Shown: positions 31,364-43,290, counted from the first letter of the stretch. The stretch: 64,000 nt of DNA from Evernia prunastri (GCA_003184365.1 NKYR01000060.1:158847-222846), one strand, 5' to 3'. Numbers and translations are program-made. The notes: generated from the sequence alone by a model not told the origin.

Positions 31364-32570
31364 CTTTCTTTGGCTATTCGGGATCGAGCTTCATTATCCA
31401 TGAGCCGCACTGTTGTCTTCCATTATCCCTTCTTCGAGATTACAAGCTTGCAGAAGCTGATAATAGTGCCGTGATTCGACGTTTCTCTCCCTTCCAGTAA
31501 TTCTCTTTAGAAAATACTACAGGCGTTAGACTGCAATAGATTATCAACTATTGGAGGGAGATACGAGATAGCGTTCCCAATAGGAAGAGAACACGCAAAC
31601 CCTTCTCTATTACGAACAAAGAAAGGCACGAACAGCAGGGCAGCGATACAGGCGCTGAGTGTTTGGCAATCTGTAATTGCAATGGCCAGGACGATGGTCC
31701 CCAACTGTAAGTGAGATCCGATCAAAAAGGTCAGCCAAGAATGAGATAGGCAAGCTGCTGTCGGCGTACCTAGCCATACCGTACCCCACCAATCCACACG
31801 CAGTCGTGCTGGTGCTAACATGCCACGCTCTATCGTACAGACAAATGCACCATCTTGACGAATCGAGAAAGACGAAAGCGTGTTTCTCGGTATACTATGT
31901 CGTCCTGTGTCAAAACTTCGTGGCTTTGCTCGGCGAATGGTAAAATTAGGATTGTGTTCGGATTGTGAGCCATAGATGGTCGTGAGCCCAAGGTGCCTAG
32001 ATCGACCACCTCATCCTACATGCGATAGTTGGCTTTGAGGCTCCTTCATATTTGCGTACACCAGCTTCACTGTGCGAGTAAGAACCGGCTCAAAGCTCGT
32101 CTACTTCGAAAATTGAACAGTGACACTGGGGCCAGTCGAACTCGCGGGCTACATGCACATCCTTCCCTCCAACGTCTGTCTTTACAGGATGAGAAAGGGC
32201 CTGTGGCATAGAATTCTTCGACTTCTAGAGCCCTGCAACCATATAAAAAGCTCTCGGTATCCTTAGCTTTGGATCATCAATCTTTGAACACCGCTTTTCG
32301 AAGATTAACGGAAAGTCTGGGACAGCTGATAATGCATGATGGGAGCCTACACTTGTGAAGAGAAGGTCATGATCGATCGAGATTGTACTTGTGACTGTTG
32401 CCCCTTGCTTCAAGATATCTTAAGACATTCCAGACGCTGTTGCCTGCAAGTTGCTGTATCCCTTGCGTGCCTCAGTGACTGCAACGACTCTGTAAACACA
32501 ATAAATAACCGTGCCACGCTCTTTCCTAGGATTTCTACTGTGTCACCCCCAGTATTCGGTATTGTTTCCC
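31364..32570. other. Intergenic, no supported gene
   Basis: Short frames on both strands only. A minus-strand frame at 31507-31821 is hydrophobic but lacks a recognised family. The right end is the 5' flank of the F-box-like gene. Confidence 0.5.
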
Positions 32571-33897
32571 ATGGCTGATCGCAAAAGTGACAACATGGTT
32601 CAAAGTCATCCCGCTTCAACAATCACATCACCAGATGATCGACTAAGTCTTCTTCCTCAAGCAATCCTAGACACCGTCTACTCTTTCGTGTTCCGTTCCG
32701 CAAACGGCCCCTGGACACTGCGTATCAAGGCACCAAGCCGGCTATCGCAGCATGCTAGGGACCCTAGATGGGACTCTTTGCTGTCGATCTTGGCTTTACC
32801 TCAAGACGCAACGTATAGAGATCGTCGACAGGAAAATCCCTCGCCAAAGTGGCCCGATAACGTCGAAGAGGCATTCTTAAGAGGTAAATTCAACCTTAAT
32901 ACCATTTCATCCCGCCCTTCACTAAGTGCCAACCACCTATTGCTCAGCTCTGGACTGGGCATGCAGACATCGTGCGCGTTATTTCAATGAATTGGTATCC
33001 GAGATAACCTACGAGCTCACGGGAATCCGTCGCTGTCGGAAGGCTGTCTCTACGCATATGCAAGTGCTAAAGCACCCGGAATTTCGTGACAAACCGGCGT
33101 CCAAGAAACATCTTGCGTCGATAATCGATGATTGCGCTGCGCTCCGCGATCGCAATAAACCAATAAAAATAGAGAGAATCACAGAAGATATCAGGGAGAT
33201 ACAAGACGAGCTATCCGAACTGCTGGAAGCATTCATAAAGGAACACCATGCGGCTGTGACTGTACTGCCTGAGCCAGTGTTAGAGGTCAGCCTCAGTCCC
33301 ACCGTCACCCCGAATGCCGAGATTTTTCATCTGATATCCAGCAATGCATGCAAACCCAACGGTTACCTGTCTTTAACAGCTCTGCTTACAGAACCATTCG
33401 ACCTCTCCCTGACCCTGGTAAACCGCTTCCATCGCACCCACGCCCTCGGCATCCTCGCCTCGAACCTCATCTATGACTTCGGAGACGACATCAAGTTGAT
33501 CTACGATCTGCACACGCCGACGACTTGTCACTCCATCAAGCGCACTCGCCTTACGTTCGTCGAAGGTCAGATAGAACTTGGCTACATACAACACTTAGCC
33601 AGTGTTCTACCTTGCCTCCGGGAGCTGTTCGTCGAGCTGTGGCCCCGCGACCCAATGCGAGAAGACAAAGGGAACAGATCGTGGGGTTTCCAAACGCCCC
33701 TTCTTCTGCAAGCTCTAGAAGGGGTCAAGGCTCGAGTGGTGGTGGAACTTCGATGGGAGAGTGATTGTCAGAGATTTGAGAGGGAGTATGTGGGGTGGAG
33801 AGGATGGAGGAGGAGAATGGGTGCAGAGGCGGAGGAAGTGGTGGGGGTGATGGAAGAGGGTATGTGTAGGAGGTCTTACGAGCTGAATGGGAAGTGA
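32571..33897 (+). CDS. F-box-like hypothetical protein
   Basis: A two-exon model: 32571-32883 and 32948-33897, intron 64 bp (GTAAAT...CTCAG), frame kept, 420 residues. The N-terminus has LSLLPQAILDTVYSFVF, similar to the first helix of fungal F-box-like proteins. The middle has a predicted coiled stretch (ITEDIREIQDELSELLEAFIKEHH), and the later SLTLVNRFHRTHALGILASN and RELFVELWP segments resemble the C-terminal halves of fungal F-box/2EXR-type proteins. The extreme C-terminus is basic and Glu/Trp-rich. No catalytic motif. The role would be substrate recognition in ubiquitin ligation if the F-box reading is right. Confidence 0.6.
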
Positions 33898-34385
33898 AAA
33901 GGCAGAAAGTGGAAAATCTATACTATCTCGGTAACTTCTAAATAGCCCCGCAAAACAATAGTGTCTGTTGCTTCTGCCTGCTTCTGCCACGCTATCCTAT
34001 CGCCTTTGCCAATACCTCTCAATTTTGATGTGATAGTGAGCAAGGTGAGCCAAAGGGTGATAGGGGTGACCAGATCTATCGTCTTTGTAAGAAGACAATC
34101 AGCCGAATCAGTCGAAAGCCCGCAGGGAAGCACTCAAGATTGAAATTCGTACAGGCGCAGGTTTCAAACTACGTAAAGCATCAGTCAAACCCCAACGTTA
34201 ATCTGATCCAACAAAAAGCTACCTAAACAGATTCGGCTTCAAAGATACAATACCGGAGAGCGGGGACAAGAGAACACGTATATCGACAAAGCAACATTTG
34301 ATATATGCAGCAGATCTCTAAGACGTTCAAGTCCTTCACCACAATTCCGAGACGACATTCGAGATTGCTAAAAATTATCTCTTGT
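33898..34385. other. Intergenic, no supported gene
   Basis: 3' flank of the F-box-like gene, ordinary composition, nothing recognised. Confidence 0.5.
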
Positions 34386-34877
34386 CTGTAGATGCCAGTA
34401 TGTAAGTTGACGACTTCGAGAATCTCCTGACTTTCACGGAATGCTAACAAGAGGACCAGTAGAATTGTCGATGCAACATCTCTTCACCACCATCAGTCTG
34501 CGATAATCGGCTCTCCTTACGTTCTGTGAGCGTTTGTTCGATCCCATCGTTGCTTAAGCTCGCTTGACTCCAAAGATAGTTAACCGTTTATTCGTAGGAA
34601 TTCTGCGCCGTAAGGTACGAGAATCACATCAGATGCAGAACATGATGCACAGCTTCTACAGCTACGGATAGTAGGTGTTCCTTCTCACGATGGCATAAAA
34701 AGCTAAGCAGAACAGGAACGACTTGCAAAGCTAATTTAGTACTCATGCAATGCAAATAGATTATCAGCTATGATACCAAAGTTCATCTGGGTACCTTTCG
34801 ATGTGATGATTGCGTGGATGGCGAAGGAAACGCTAAGAGCGTTGGCTGGAATAAGATGCATGGAGTACATGATCTAT
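34386..34877. repeat. Direct repeat, less mutated copy
   Basis: Aligns with 35659-36148 over about 490 bp. This copy has normal composition and the other is AT-shifted, mostly by C-to-T and G-to-A changes. Shared anchors include AGAATTGTCGATGCAA and AACGCTAAGAGCGTTGGCTG. No coding function is recognised in it. Confidence 0.8.
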
Positions 34878-35658
34878 GTTGGAATGTGGCTATGATGGAT
34901 TGAATGCGTTCTATGGAATGGTGTGAAGGCTACTTCCTAAGAAACACGCTCATTTGCCACATGAGTGTTGGAATATAACTATAATGAATTGATTGCTTTT
35001 CTATAGAATTTTACGATTGTCTATATCGAAAATAACTTTCGTAATATCGATTCTTTGTTTTAAAATTTTAATATACATAAAATACTCGAAAACTATTTAA
35101 ACTACTAAAATTATAAAGAATAATACTCTTTAAATCGCTTTAGTAAGACTAAAGATTAACCGATTTTATATTATAATATTTATATAATTATTTTGCATAA
35201 TACAAAATTTTCGCGCTATATCGTTATTTCGTATAGTAGATCTATAATATCGTATAGTATAGTAATATCGAATATTCGATAAACGTCGAGGCGTAATGAA
35301 ATGCAATAAATGTAAATTTCCTAAAACTCACTTACATTAAACTACTATATCTTTCTAGATTTTAGAAGCAAAAATATTTTTCAAAGAGTATTAAAAATAG
35401 ATCTATATTGATTGATTGATTGATTGCTTAATACGCCTATCTAGTAAACTACTTTACTAATCAGGGAGTTCCTCGAATATTTGTAGCGCTGAAGAAACCT
35501 TTCGGACAAAAACTTCAACTTATCCTCTCGTATTATCATTGTTGTCAACTCTTAGTCTTTGACTGTCAAGTTGTTGCCACAAACCACTGTCACTTCCGTT
35601 CTCTTTCAGTCTGCCGCTATTGTTTCCGTGATTGTCTCCTTCTATGCCTTCTTTTTGA
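34878..35658. repeat. AT-rich spacer with short GATT microsatellite
   Basis: AT-rich and stop-dense from about 34990 to 35430, with a (TTGA)n run at 35410-35427, then a patch of normal composition. No gene. Confidence 0.55.
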
Positions 35659-36148
35659 TATATAGATTTTAATATATAAGATAATAACTTCGAAAATATT
35701 CTAACTTTTCAAATATATTAATAAGAGAATCAATAGAATTGTCGATGCAATATCTCTTTATTATTGTTAGTCTACGATAATTAAGTTATCTTCTTACGTT
35801 CTATAAGCGCTGATACGATTCTATCGCTTTTTATATTTATTCGATTTCAAAGATTAAATTCCGTTTATACGCAGAGACTGACGTAAGCATATTCGATACA
35901 CAATCCTATACACAGCCTACTATGGCTACGATTCTCCTTTTCACGATGATATAAAAAGCTAAGTAGAACAGAAACGACTTGTAAAGCTATTTTAGTACTC
36001 ATGCACTGCAACTAGATTCAAGACGTTCGTTCTATTATCTATGATATCAAAGTTCATCTTAATACCTTTCGATGTGGTGATTGCGTGAATGGCGAAGGGA
36101 ACGCTAAGAGCGTTGGCTGAAATAGAAATCAAGGAGTACATGATCTAT
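35659..36148. repeat. Direct repeat, RIP-like mutated copy
   Basis: Partner of 34386-34877. For example GAGGACCAGTAGAATTG corresponds to GAGAATCAATAGAATTG here, all by transitions toward A/T. The change is heavier in the left half. Confidence 0.75.
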
Positions 36149-36356
36149 TAACAGAGATCTATATAAATATTTGTGAAACATAACACGTTCATATTGAAAA
36201 AGCTCGGCCTTCAGAGCCTTCAACCTCTCTTTAGCTCCAAAGTATGCTAACGGCTGTTGCGGTGAATCGTAATCGCAGTGATATCAGCGTCGTCATAAAC
36301 ATATCGTTTCCCTCTTGAACCTTCTCTTTATGTGTCTATAAGTTTGCGATTCCCAA

Positions 36357-38011
36357 TCAGGCCACATGTCTCTGTCTGATTACCGATCTCGCTATATATG
36401 CTGCAGCCATCTCCAAGAGCAAAATTGGTGGCCGAACGATGACGAAAACTAAAAGACACAGGGGAATAGATACTGCAAAATAGAGCCAGAACATACTCCC
36501 TCCGGGAGCAATCTTCTCGTTCATGCTGAAGAGACCCGAGACAAATGTCAAGGGTATGAAACTAAGTGCTAGGTACGTCAATCTTGAGATATTCGCAGTC
36601 TGCGTCAGTGACCGCCTACAATCGATGGCCTGGATTAGTGAACTGGCAATAGTCACCATGGCCTCTAGTCGACGACTGGAGGTATCAATGGTGTATGCAA
36701 GCTGTTCGTAATCTTCAAGGAGTAAAGCACTTTCATCTTTGTCTCTACCGCTAATGCTGAGGCTCTTCAAAAAGTGGATGACGTGGCGCATTTTTTCAGT
36801 TGTTGCCATGCCACGACGTATCCATTGCTGCAGAGCAGATAGGTCAGCACTAAGTACTTCGATACGCTCTAGCGCAGGGGGAATGGTTTCGGCAGAGTAC
36901 TCGTAATGTTTGATGCTATGATACATGAGCTCCGAGTAAGTCATCCATTCCATGGCGACTACCTTCAGGGGATGACATGACAGGGTGAATAAGCTTGGGG
37001 ATGCGGAATTGAAGTCTTGGACTGGTCTCTTCATCCAATAAGATTTCAGCATTTCTGATAGGGAAGGCTCAAATAAATCAGAATTGGAGACGGCATCAGA
37101 GGGAGATGGAATTCCGCAGGTATCTCCGTCTCGAAAAAGGCGAGTCTGAAGTAGAATGGCGTGGACCTTTTCGTCGTCCGAACGTCGGTATTTGTACGCA
37201 TTGTTGATTGGAGGGTCAACAAGTATGAGCCCTACCATGGCATAAGCAACTCTACGAGGACAAGTTCGTAGATAGCAAGAAGTGTTGTACCTAGCCAAAG
37301 CCCGTCCTTGCTGACAGTCTGCAACATAGAACAACAATGTCGCACGAGCCCAAAGCTCTTCCCTTTGATCTTTGGCAACATCTTCACTTTTCTCCCTAAG
37401 TTCATGTCTCGAAGCAATCTCTTTCTGGTTATTGCATTGTCGAATTCTATGACTCGTTGATAATGGAGGTTCAGGAAGTTTTGGGACCGAATCGTGGATG
37501 GCAAGGTGGCCGTGGATGCCCGTCCTTTCCTTATGTCATTATACGCGGTATCGATATGAGAAGCAAAGAAGAGCGGGTTGATGTCCAAAGCAGAGCCTAG
37601 CATTTCAACGAGATCAGGAGCCACATCTTCGATGATCAATAGTCTGCCAAAGAGATCTTTGTCTCGAGCGTTACTATATAAAATCGATGCGAGTTGGTCA
37701 AGATGGAGAGACCGCAGATTTGGAGATCTAGAACTTCCAGAGAATTCGACACAATCGATGCGGCAGGCATGTTGACAGGCGGTGTCCTCATCAAGAAAAT
37801 TGGAGAGGTTTTGTAAGCGTGAACGTCTCTGGCTCTTTGCTGCAACAAATGATCGGTACGACATGACCTGACCACTACTCAGGGACTTTACCAGGATCTG
37901 GGCCAAAGATGATGATGCACTTTCGTATGTGCCTTGTTCAGAGTTACTTGTCGAAGCATATATTGTTAAAAGCTCAGCCTGGTACGTTGTTGCGTAGTGA
38001 AGCACAGCCAT
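36357..38011 (-). CDS. CorA-like two-TM membrane protein
   Basis: A two-exon model: 37291-38011 and 36357-37231, intron 59 bp, frame kept, 531 residues. The N-terminal half is soluble, with a RLLIIEDVAPDLVEMLGSAL block and DINPLFFASHI typical of fungal CorA-like proteins. After the junction comes a GLILVDPPINNAY segment, then a long helical region. Two membrane helices follow: LTYLALSFIPLTFVSGLFSM and FWLYFAVSIPLCLLVFVIV. The pore motif GMN of true CorA is SMN here (SMNEK), so Mg2+ transport is not assured. A second ATG at 37864 is an alternative start. It is transcribed away from the NLR gene, with 175 bp between start codons. Confidence 0.82.
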
Positions 38012-38186
38012 CCGCAGCCACGCCGAGCCGCTGCTCAGCCACTTATGTACTCTACCCCTCTTCTCAGGCTGATCACAAGGTTCTGCTTACTCTACTTGCA
38101 ACTCTACCTTTCCATGTAAGCGCCTATGTATCCTGCTGAGACTGATGGTAGATTAACCGCATCATAATCAACCTTTGCCGCACCAG
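38012..38186. promoter_or_regulatory. Compact divergent promoter region
   Basis: Only 175 bp separate the start codons of the CorA-like gene (minus) and the RelA/SpoT-NLR gene (plus). No TATA box is evident; there are CT-rich patches (CTCTACCCCTCTTCTC). Such a short gap makes shared regulation plausible. Confidence 0.45.
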
Positions 38187-41100
38187 ATGGATACAATTGC
38201 GGGCTTTGTTGCGGACTTCTCCCGGAACCATGCGCAATATGTGCAAATCGAGAAGCAGCTCGAAGTATTATGCAATACTGCCTTGCATAACATCGATTTC
38301 CTCTGGCAATCCCGCGTAAAGGACCCAGAATCATTGCGGAAGAAGCTGCAGGACCGCCAGGCCAACTACAAGAATGAATGCGAGAATGTCTGTGACATCA
38401 AAGACCTGGTCGGTGGAAGGATCATCCTTACACACTGGCATGACCTTGCACAACTGAAAAATTCTGTCGAGCAGCATTTCAATGTCATATTTGAAAGCCA
38501 GCATCCTAAAAGCGCAATGGATCTAAGCGCACGGTTTCGTGGTTACAGTGCACTTCACTTTCATGTCACCCGGCGAGACTCTTCGGATAAACCATTTCCC
38601 GACCTCATTATTGAGCTCCAAGTCATGTCACCTGCAATGTGGTGGTTCTCGACTTTGGAACACGATGTCATCTACAAGCAAAAACAAGGCCCTCCTGACC
38701 GCAAAATCGCAGCACTTATCGAGATGCTGAAAGGCAATGCTAATCAAGGTGAAATTATCAGCCAGCAAATCGAGGACTTGCAAATTGAGGAGCACCTTCG
38801 TCCCGGCTTCGAGAAGCTGCTGTCACAACGTCGCACCGCTGGTTTTGATTCACGGCCTGGCATGGCAGATCTGGCGGCCGAAGTTGCTGGTACAGTCGTT
38901 CGACAAGACTCTGAGAAGTTTGAAAAGGTCATCCTAGAGCTAACCTCGAGAACGGAGGACTGGCGTCGGACTGACGAGGAGTCAAAGTGTCTACAGGTGC
39001 TGTATCAATCTGACTACAGAGCACAAAAAGCGAGGAACCCTGATCGGGTACCTGGCACTTGCAAATGGTTTCTGAATAATTCGAAATACGGCTCCTGGAT
39101 TGAGAAGGAGTCGTCTGACCTGGTAAGTCGCTGAAATATTTCCTTGCGCTCTAGTAGCTTTTTATATTTTCATGATCGCCAAGCGATTTAAAATATGATT
39201 AGTCGGCAACACCCGGTTAGCTATCATGAGGTTTTTGAATTCTAGCAACGAAATTTCTGAGGCTTTCAAGCTTTGGAAAGCCCGAGGTCTGGGCTCCAGA
39301 CTGTCTGTCGCACTACCAGCTGCTCTAGATGGTAGCTTTCACGGTAATGTCAGATTAGATTGAGGAATTTCAAAAAAATCTAGGTCAAAGGTGTGGAATA
39401 TCTAGGGCTGTTACCACTGAAAAGATGCGACGTTCTCTTCAATTTTTGTAGCATTTTGTGCTCGCCTGTCTTCTCACTTCCAGGCCAGTGTTCACAGAGC
39501 CGCTTCAACGAGGCTGTTGCGTGATTGGACAATTTTCATTGAATCAGACTGCGTCTTCTCCTATACATATAAACAGCCTTGAACAGAGGTACTGACTTGA
39601 TATGCTCCATTAGCTCTGGGTTACTGCAGATCCGGGTTGTGGCAAATCAGTTTTGTCTAAGTCCCTCATAGACAGAGAACTCCGCAGCAAACCGTCGAGT
39701 ATAACAGCCTATTTCTTCTTCAAAGACGACAATGAGGAACAAAAGGGAGTTGCGAGGGCTATCAGCGCTCTTCTGAATCAGATTCTCTGTCAATTGGCGC
39801 CGCCCTTACCGACAAAGGCCATACAAGTCTACCAGAGCCACGGTTCTCGACTAGCGGAGTCATTTACTGTCCTGTGGAATCTTCTACTAGAATTATCCCG
39901 AAAACCAGAAGTTGGTCCAATCATCTGTATTTTAGACGCCTTTGATGAATGCGAAAAGTCGGAGCAAAAACTGCTTATAAACTCTTTGAACGCATTTTAT
40001 GCCACTTCTGACCCGTCCGTTTCAAAGGAGAATACCAGCCGCTTAAATTTCTGGTGACGAGTCGCCCTTACCAGAATATTCAGTACCGGTTCGACAGTGA
40101 AACGATAAGGTTGGCTGGCGAAGAAGAATCAAAATCGATCAAGCAGGAGATCGACCTTGTGATCAAACATCGGGTACCTCAGGTTGCATCACGGCTGAAA
40201 CTCGGTACCGAAGTCCAGGACCTGCTTCAAAACCGGCTTCTAGACGCCGACAACCGCACATATCTTTGGCTACATCTGATTTTAGAGGACATATTGGAAA
40301 GAGGTACTCGAAAGAACACGCTTCAGAAAATGGAGCGTTTCCTGAAAGAACTACCCAAATCAATTTACGAAGCATACGAACATATGCTCAAAGCGAGTCC
40401 AGAGCCAGAGACCGCAAGGAGACTACTCCACATAATCCTCGCTGCTGTACGGCCACTTACGCTTCGCGAACTGAATATGGCCCTCAATATTGAAGAAGGT
40501 CAGCAGTCGCGTGAGGAAGTTGCACTGGACCCTGAAGACGACTTCGCCACGAATATTAGAGAAGTCTGCGGTCTTTTCGTAAACGTCAATCGCGCGGACT
40601 CGACGGTCTACCTCCTCCATCAGACTGCTAAGGAATTCCTCGTTAGCCGTAGACACGCTCCCCGGGGCTCTAACGACCAAGGTCCATTCCACAACGCATG
40701 GCAGCATTCAATGAACCCCGAGGATTCAAATCTTGTTCTTACACAGATTTGCTTTCGCTATCTGTCGTTTTCGGCATTCGAGGCCGAGCCCTGTGGGGAC
40801 ATACTCGACTCAAAGTACCCTGTCGACATAACGGACTATGCAAGGGAGACTAGAGAAAAGTTCCGTGCATACATGAATAAGCACGACCTCTTGGATTATG
40901 CCTCGAGCAATTGGAACGTTCATTTCCGAATGACGAAAAAGAGCTCTGAGCTAGTGAAAAATTGGCGCCGTGTGTGCCACGTTGAAACCTCGTCTTTCTA
41001 TACATGGTTCCATATCTACTGTGAATCTAAGATTATTTACTACTTTGAATTGAGCCACGTACAACCCGGTCAGGGCTGGCAAAGGAAGTTCGGCTATTAC

Positions 41101-42092
41101 GATCTGATGCTGACGCCCCTGATTCTTGCCTCAATGTTCGGGCATTCCTCGGTTGTAGAGCAGTTGGCTGAAAAACGCGATTTGGAGTTGAAGGATATAC
41201 TTTGCCGAACGGCTCTGTGGTGGGCCTCAAAGAATGATCACGTTGGCGTCGCGAGACAACTTTTGGAAAAGGGGGCCTCGGTTCAAACCAGGGATAGCGA
41301 TGGTATGACCCCGCTACATAATGTCGCAGAATTCGGGCATGTAGAAATGATGGAGATCCTCATTGAAAACGGTGCTTCAATCGATGCATTGAACAACTGT
41401 CGACAGACGCCACTAATCCTGGGAGTGATGGGAAATCCACCAGAGGAATCACCATCAAAAGCAGACCTACTTCTTTCGAAAGGTGCAGATATCCATCGCC
41501 ACGATGGTTCAGATTCTGGTGGAACGGCGCTTGATCAGGCCGCCCAACACAACAGGTTTGACGTCGCGAGATTCTTGATCGAAAAAGGGGCTATGGATGA
41601 TCAATATTACGAAGGGTGGGATGGTCTGCTCGACTCTGCTATTTTTTTCGGCGACATGAGTTTCTTTAAATTGGTCATTGACAAAGCACTCGATCGCAAT
41701 CCTGATTATCGGCCAAGCGGCCTTCCCCTACTAACTGCTTCAGCGTATGGAAGTCATGCAATTGTAGAATGCTGATTACAAAACATGGAGCGGATCCAAA
41801 TATCAAGGACAACCACGGACATACTCCGCTTGTGAGAGCTAGTCAAGATTGCCGCTTAGAGATCGTTCAGGTGCTGCTTGATAATGGGGCTAATCCTCAC
41901 ATAACGAGTGGCTATGGCCGGTCGCCATTGTCGCACGCTGAGGGCTGGCTCAAGCCATATGTACCAGATTTCAGGACAAGGAAAGAAATTGAAGATTTGG
42001 TAGCGCTTCTACAGTCTGTTACCTCCGAGAGCGGGATGGAACGGGAAGCGAAGAGACAGAAGAGAATGAAGATAGTGGAAGTGAGTGAATGA
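38187..42092 (+). CDS. NLR: RelA/SpoT domain - NACHT - ankyrin repeats (two frameshifts as sequenced)
   Basis: Exon 1 (38187-39122, 312 codons) encodes a RelA/SpoT nucleotidyltransferase with the synthetase residues in place: R43, K45, S49 and K53; D73 in DLVGGRI; G119-Y120 before SALH; E143 in IELQ; H159 in LEHDVIYK. A 491-bp intron ends at TTAG and exon 2 opens at 39614 on LWVTADPGCGKS (Walker A), followed by ILDAFDECE (Walker B) and then LVTSRPY, YLWLHLILEDIL and LLHQTAKEFL as in fungal NACHT receptors. Ankyrin repeats follow (SDGMTPLHNVAEFGHVEMM and others to about 41940), then a basic tail. Continuous reading needs one base added near 40045-40050 and one near 41769. It is an innate-recognition or incompatibility-type receptor by architecture. 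Confidence 0.85.
39123..39613 (+). other. Long intron at the RelA/SpoT-NACHT junction
   Basis: Donor GTAAGT follows SSDL and acceptor TTAG precedes LWVTADPG, phase 0 at both sides. At 491 bp it is far longer than the other introns here (most 50-65 bp). No coding frame inside was recognised, so I treat it as one intron; a small extra exon cannot be excluded. Confidence 0.6.
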
Positions 42093-43100
42093 AAGGAAGA
42101 CGGGGGGAAGGGGAAGAAGAGAAAGGGTTGCGCTAGACCTGGGAGCGGTGGGTAGGGTGGACTTCATGCTCCCTCCCTCCCTCCTTCCCTCCCTCCCTCT
42201 CCCGCCCTATGTTTCTACCTGGCGTCGGGGCAAGGCATTAGCTGCATTTCTCTACTTTCATACACGACGGACCCAGCAAGCAAGGCATCAAATCATGCGC
42301 AACGCAGCAAACGTGGGCGAAGATGACGTTGGGCCATGAATTACGAGAGCGATATAGTTTCCTATATACAGCGCGCCGCAATAATTACTAGCCACACATA
42401 GATAAATCTTTTACATCGCACAAATAAACAACCCTCTCACACACAAATCGTAGACCTCCTCCCGCACCACGTCCAAAACCTTCACAAGCAAAGCATCCCG
42501 CAATCCCTCCCACCATACCCCTACCATCATCGTCCATCCACAAGCCGCCTCCCACCTCCATCGCGAAAGCAGCGTAATACAACACCGTCCCAAGTACCCT
42601 CATAAGTCTTCGGCGCAAGAAACGGGTCCACCGCAACAGCCTTCGAACCCCCCCATGGTGTATGCAACACAGCAGGAACCCCCCCTCCACATCCGCCATC
42701 CATCCCACCCCAGCAGCAAGCACGCACTGCTCTAGCACATCGGGTATCAAAATCCCCTCCACGCTACCCACGCTGCCCACGGAGTGTACCAACATTATCC
42801 CAAGAAGAGGACACAAAAACCCCAGCAGCAGTCGTCGTGAGGAAAGAACAATTCCTATAAGACGATTACGATTCCAGCACCAGGACCGGTAACCTGCAGC
42901 GGGGGAAAAAGAGGGCCTTGGATAAATATGTTGTATCACCGGTGCGATGCGAACCGGAAGACCCTGTGGAGAAAGTAGGATTGGTGAGCGGGGTATCTTT
43001 CGATGGACTTTATGGGGGATGGCGATGGTAAGATAGGTGAGTTGAATATGGGATTTCTGTGCTTTTGGCATGTTGGGGTAGGAGTCTAAGCTGGGGTGGG

Positions 43101-43240
43101 ATGTGCTAGGATTTGCTAGGATATGCTATGATATCTTACGACATGCTACGACATGCTACGACATGCTATGATATGCTTTGATATCTTACGACATGCTACG
43201 ATATGCTTTGATATGCTACAACATACTCCAATGTCCTACA
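43101..43240. repeat. Decamer minisatellite (ACATGCTACG-type)
   Basis: About a dozen near-10-bp units varying among GATATGCTAT, ACATGCTACG and ATATCTTACG. Read directly. Confidence 0.8.
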
Positions 43241-43263
43241 ATACAACAGATCTTCTCTTTAGC

Positions 43264-43290
43264 ATACACACACACACACACACACACATA
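43264..43290. repeat. (CA)n microsatellite
   Basis: Uninterrupted CA dinucleotides, about 12 units, near the end of the decamer minisatellite. Confidence 0.9.

Noticed and set aside
37232..37337. Reading the CorA-like gene as two separate proteins
   Set aside because: A 59-bp GT-AG intron joins them in frame and restores the expected GLILVDPP segment.
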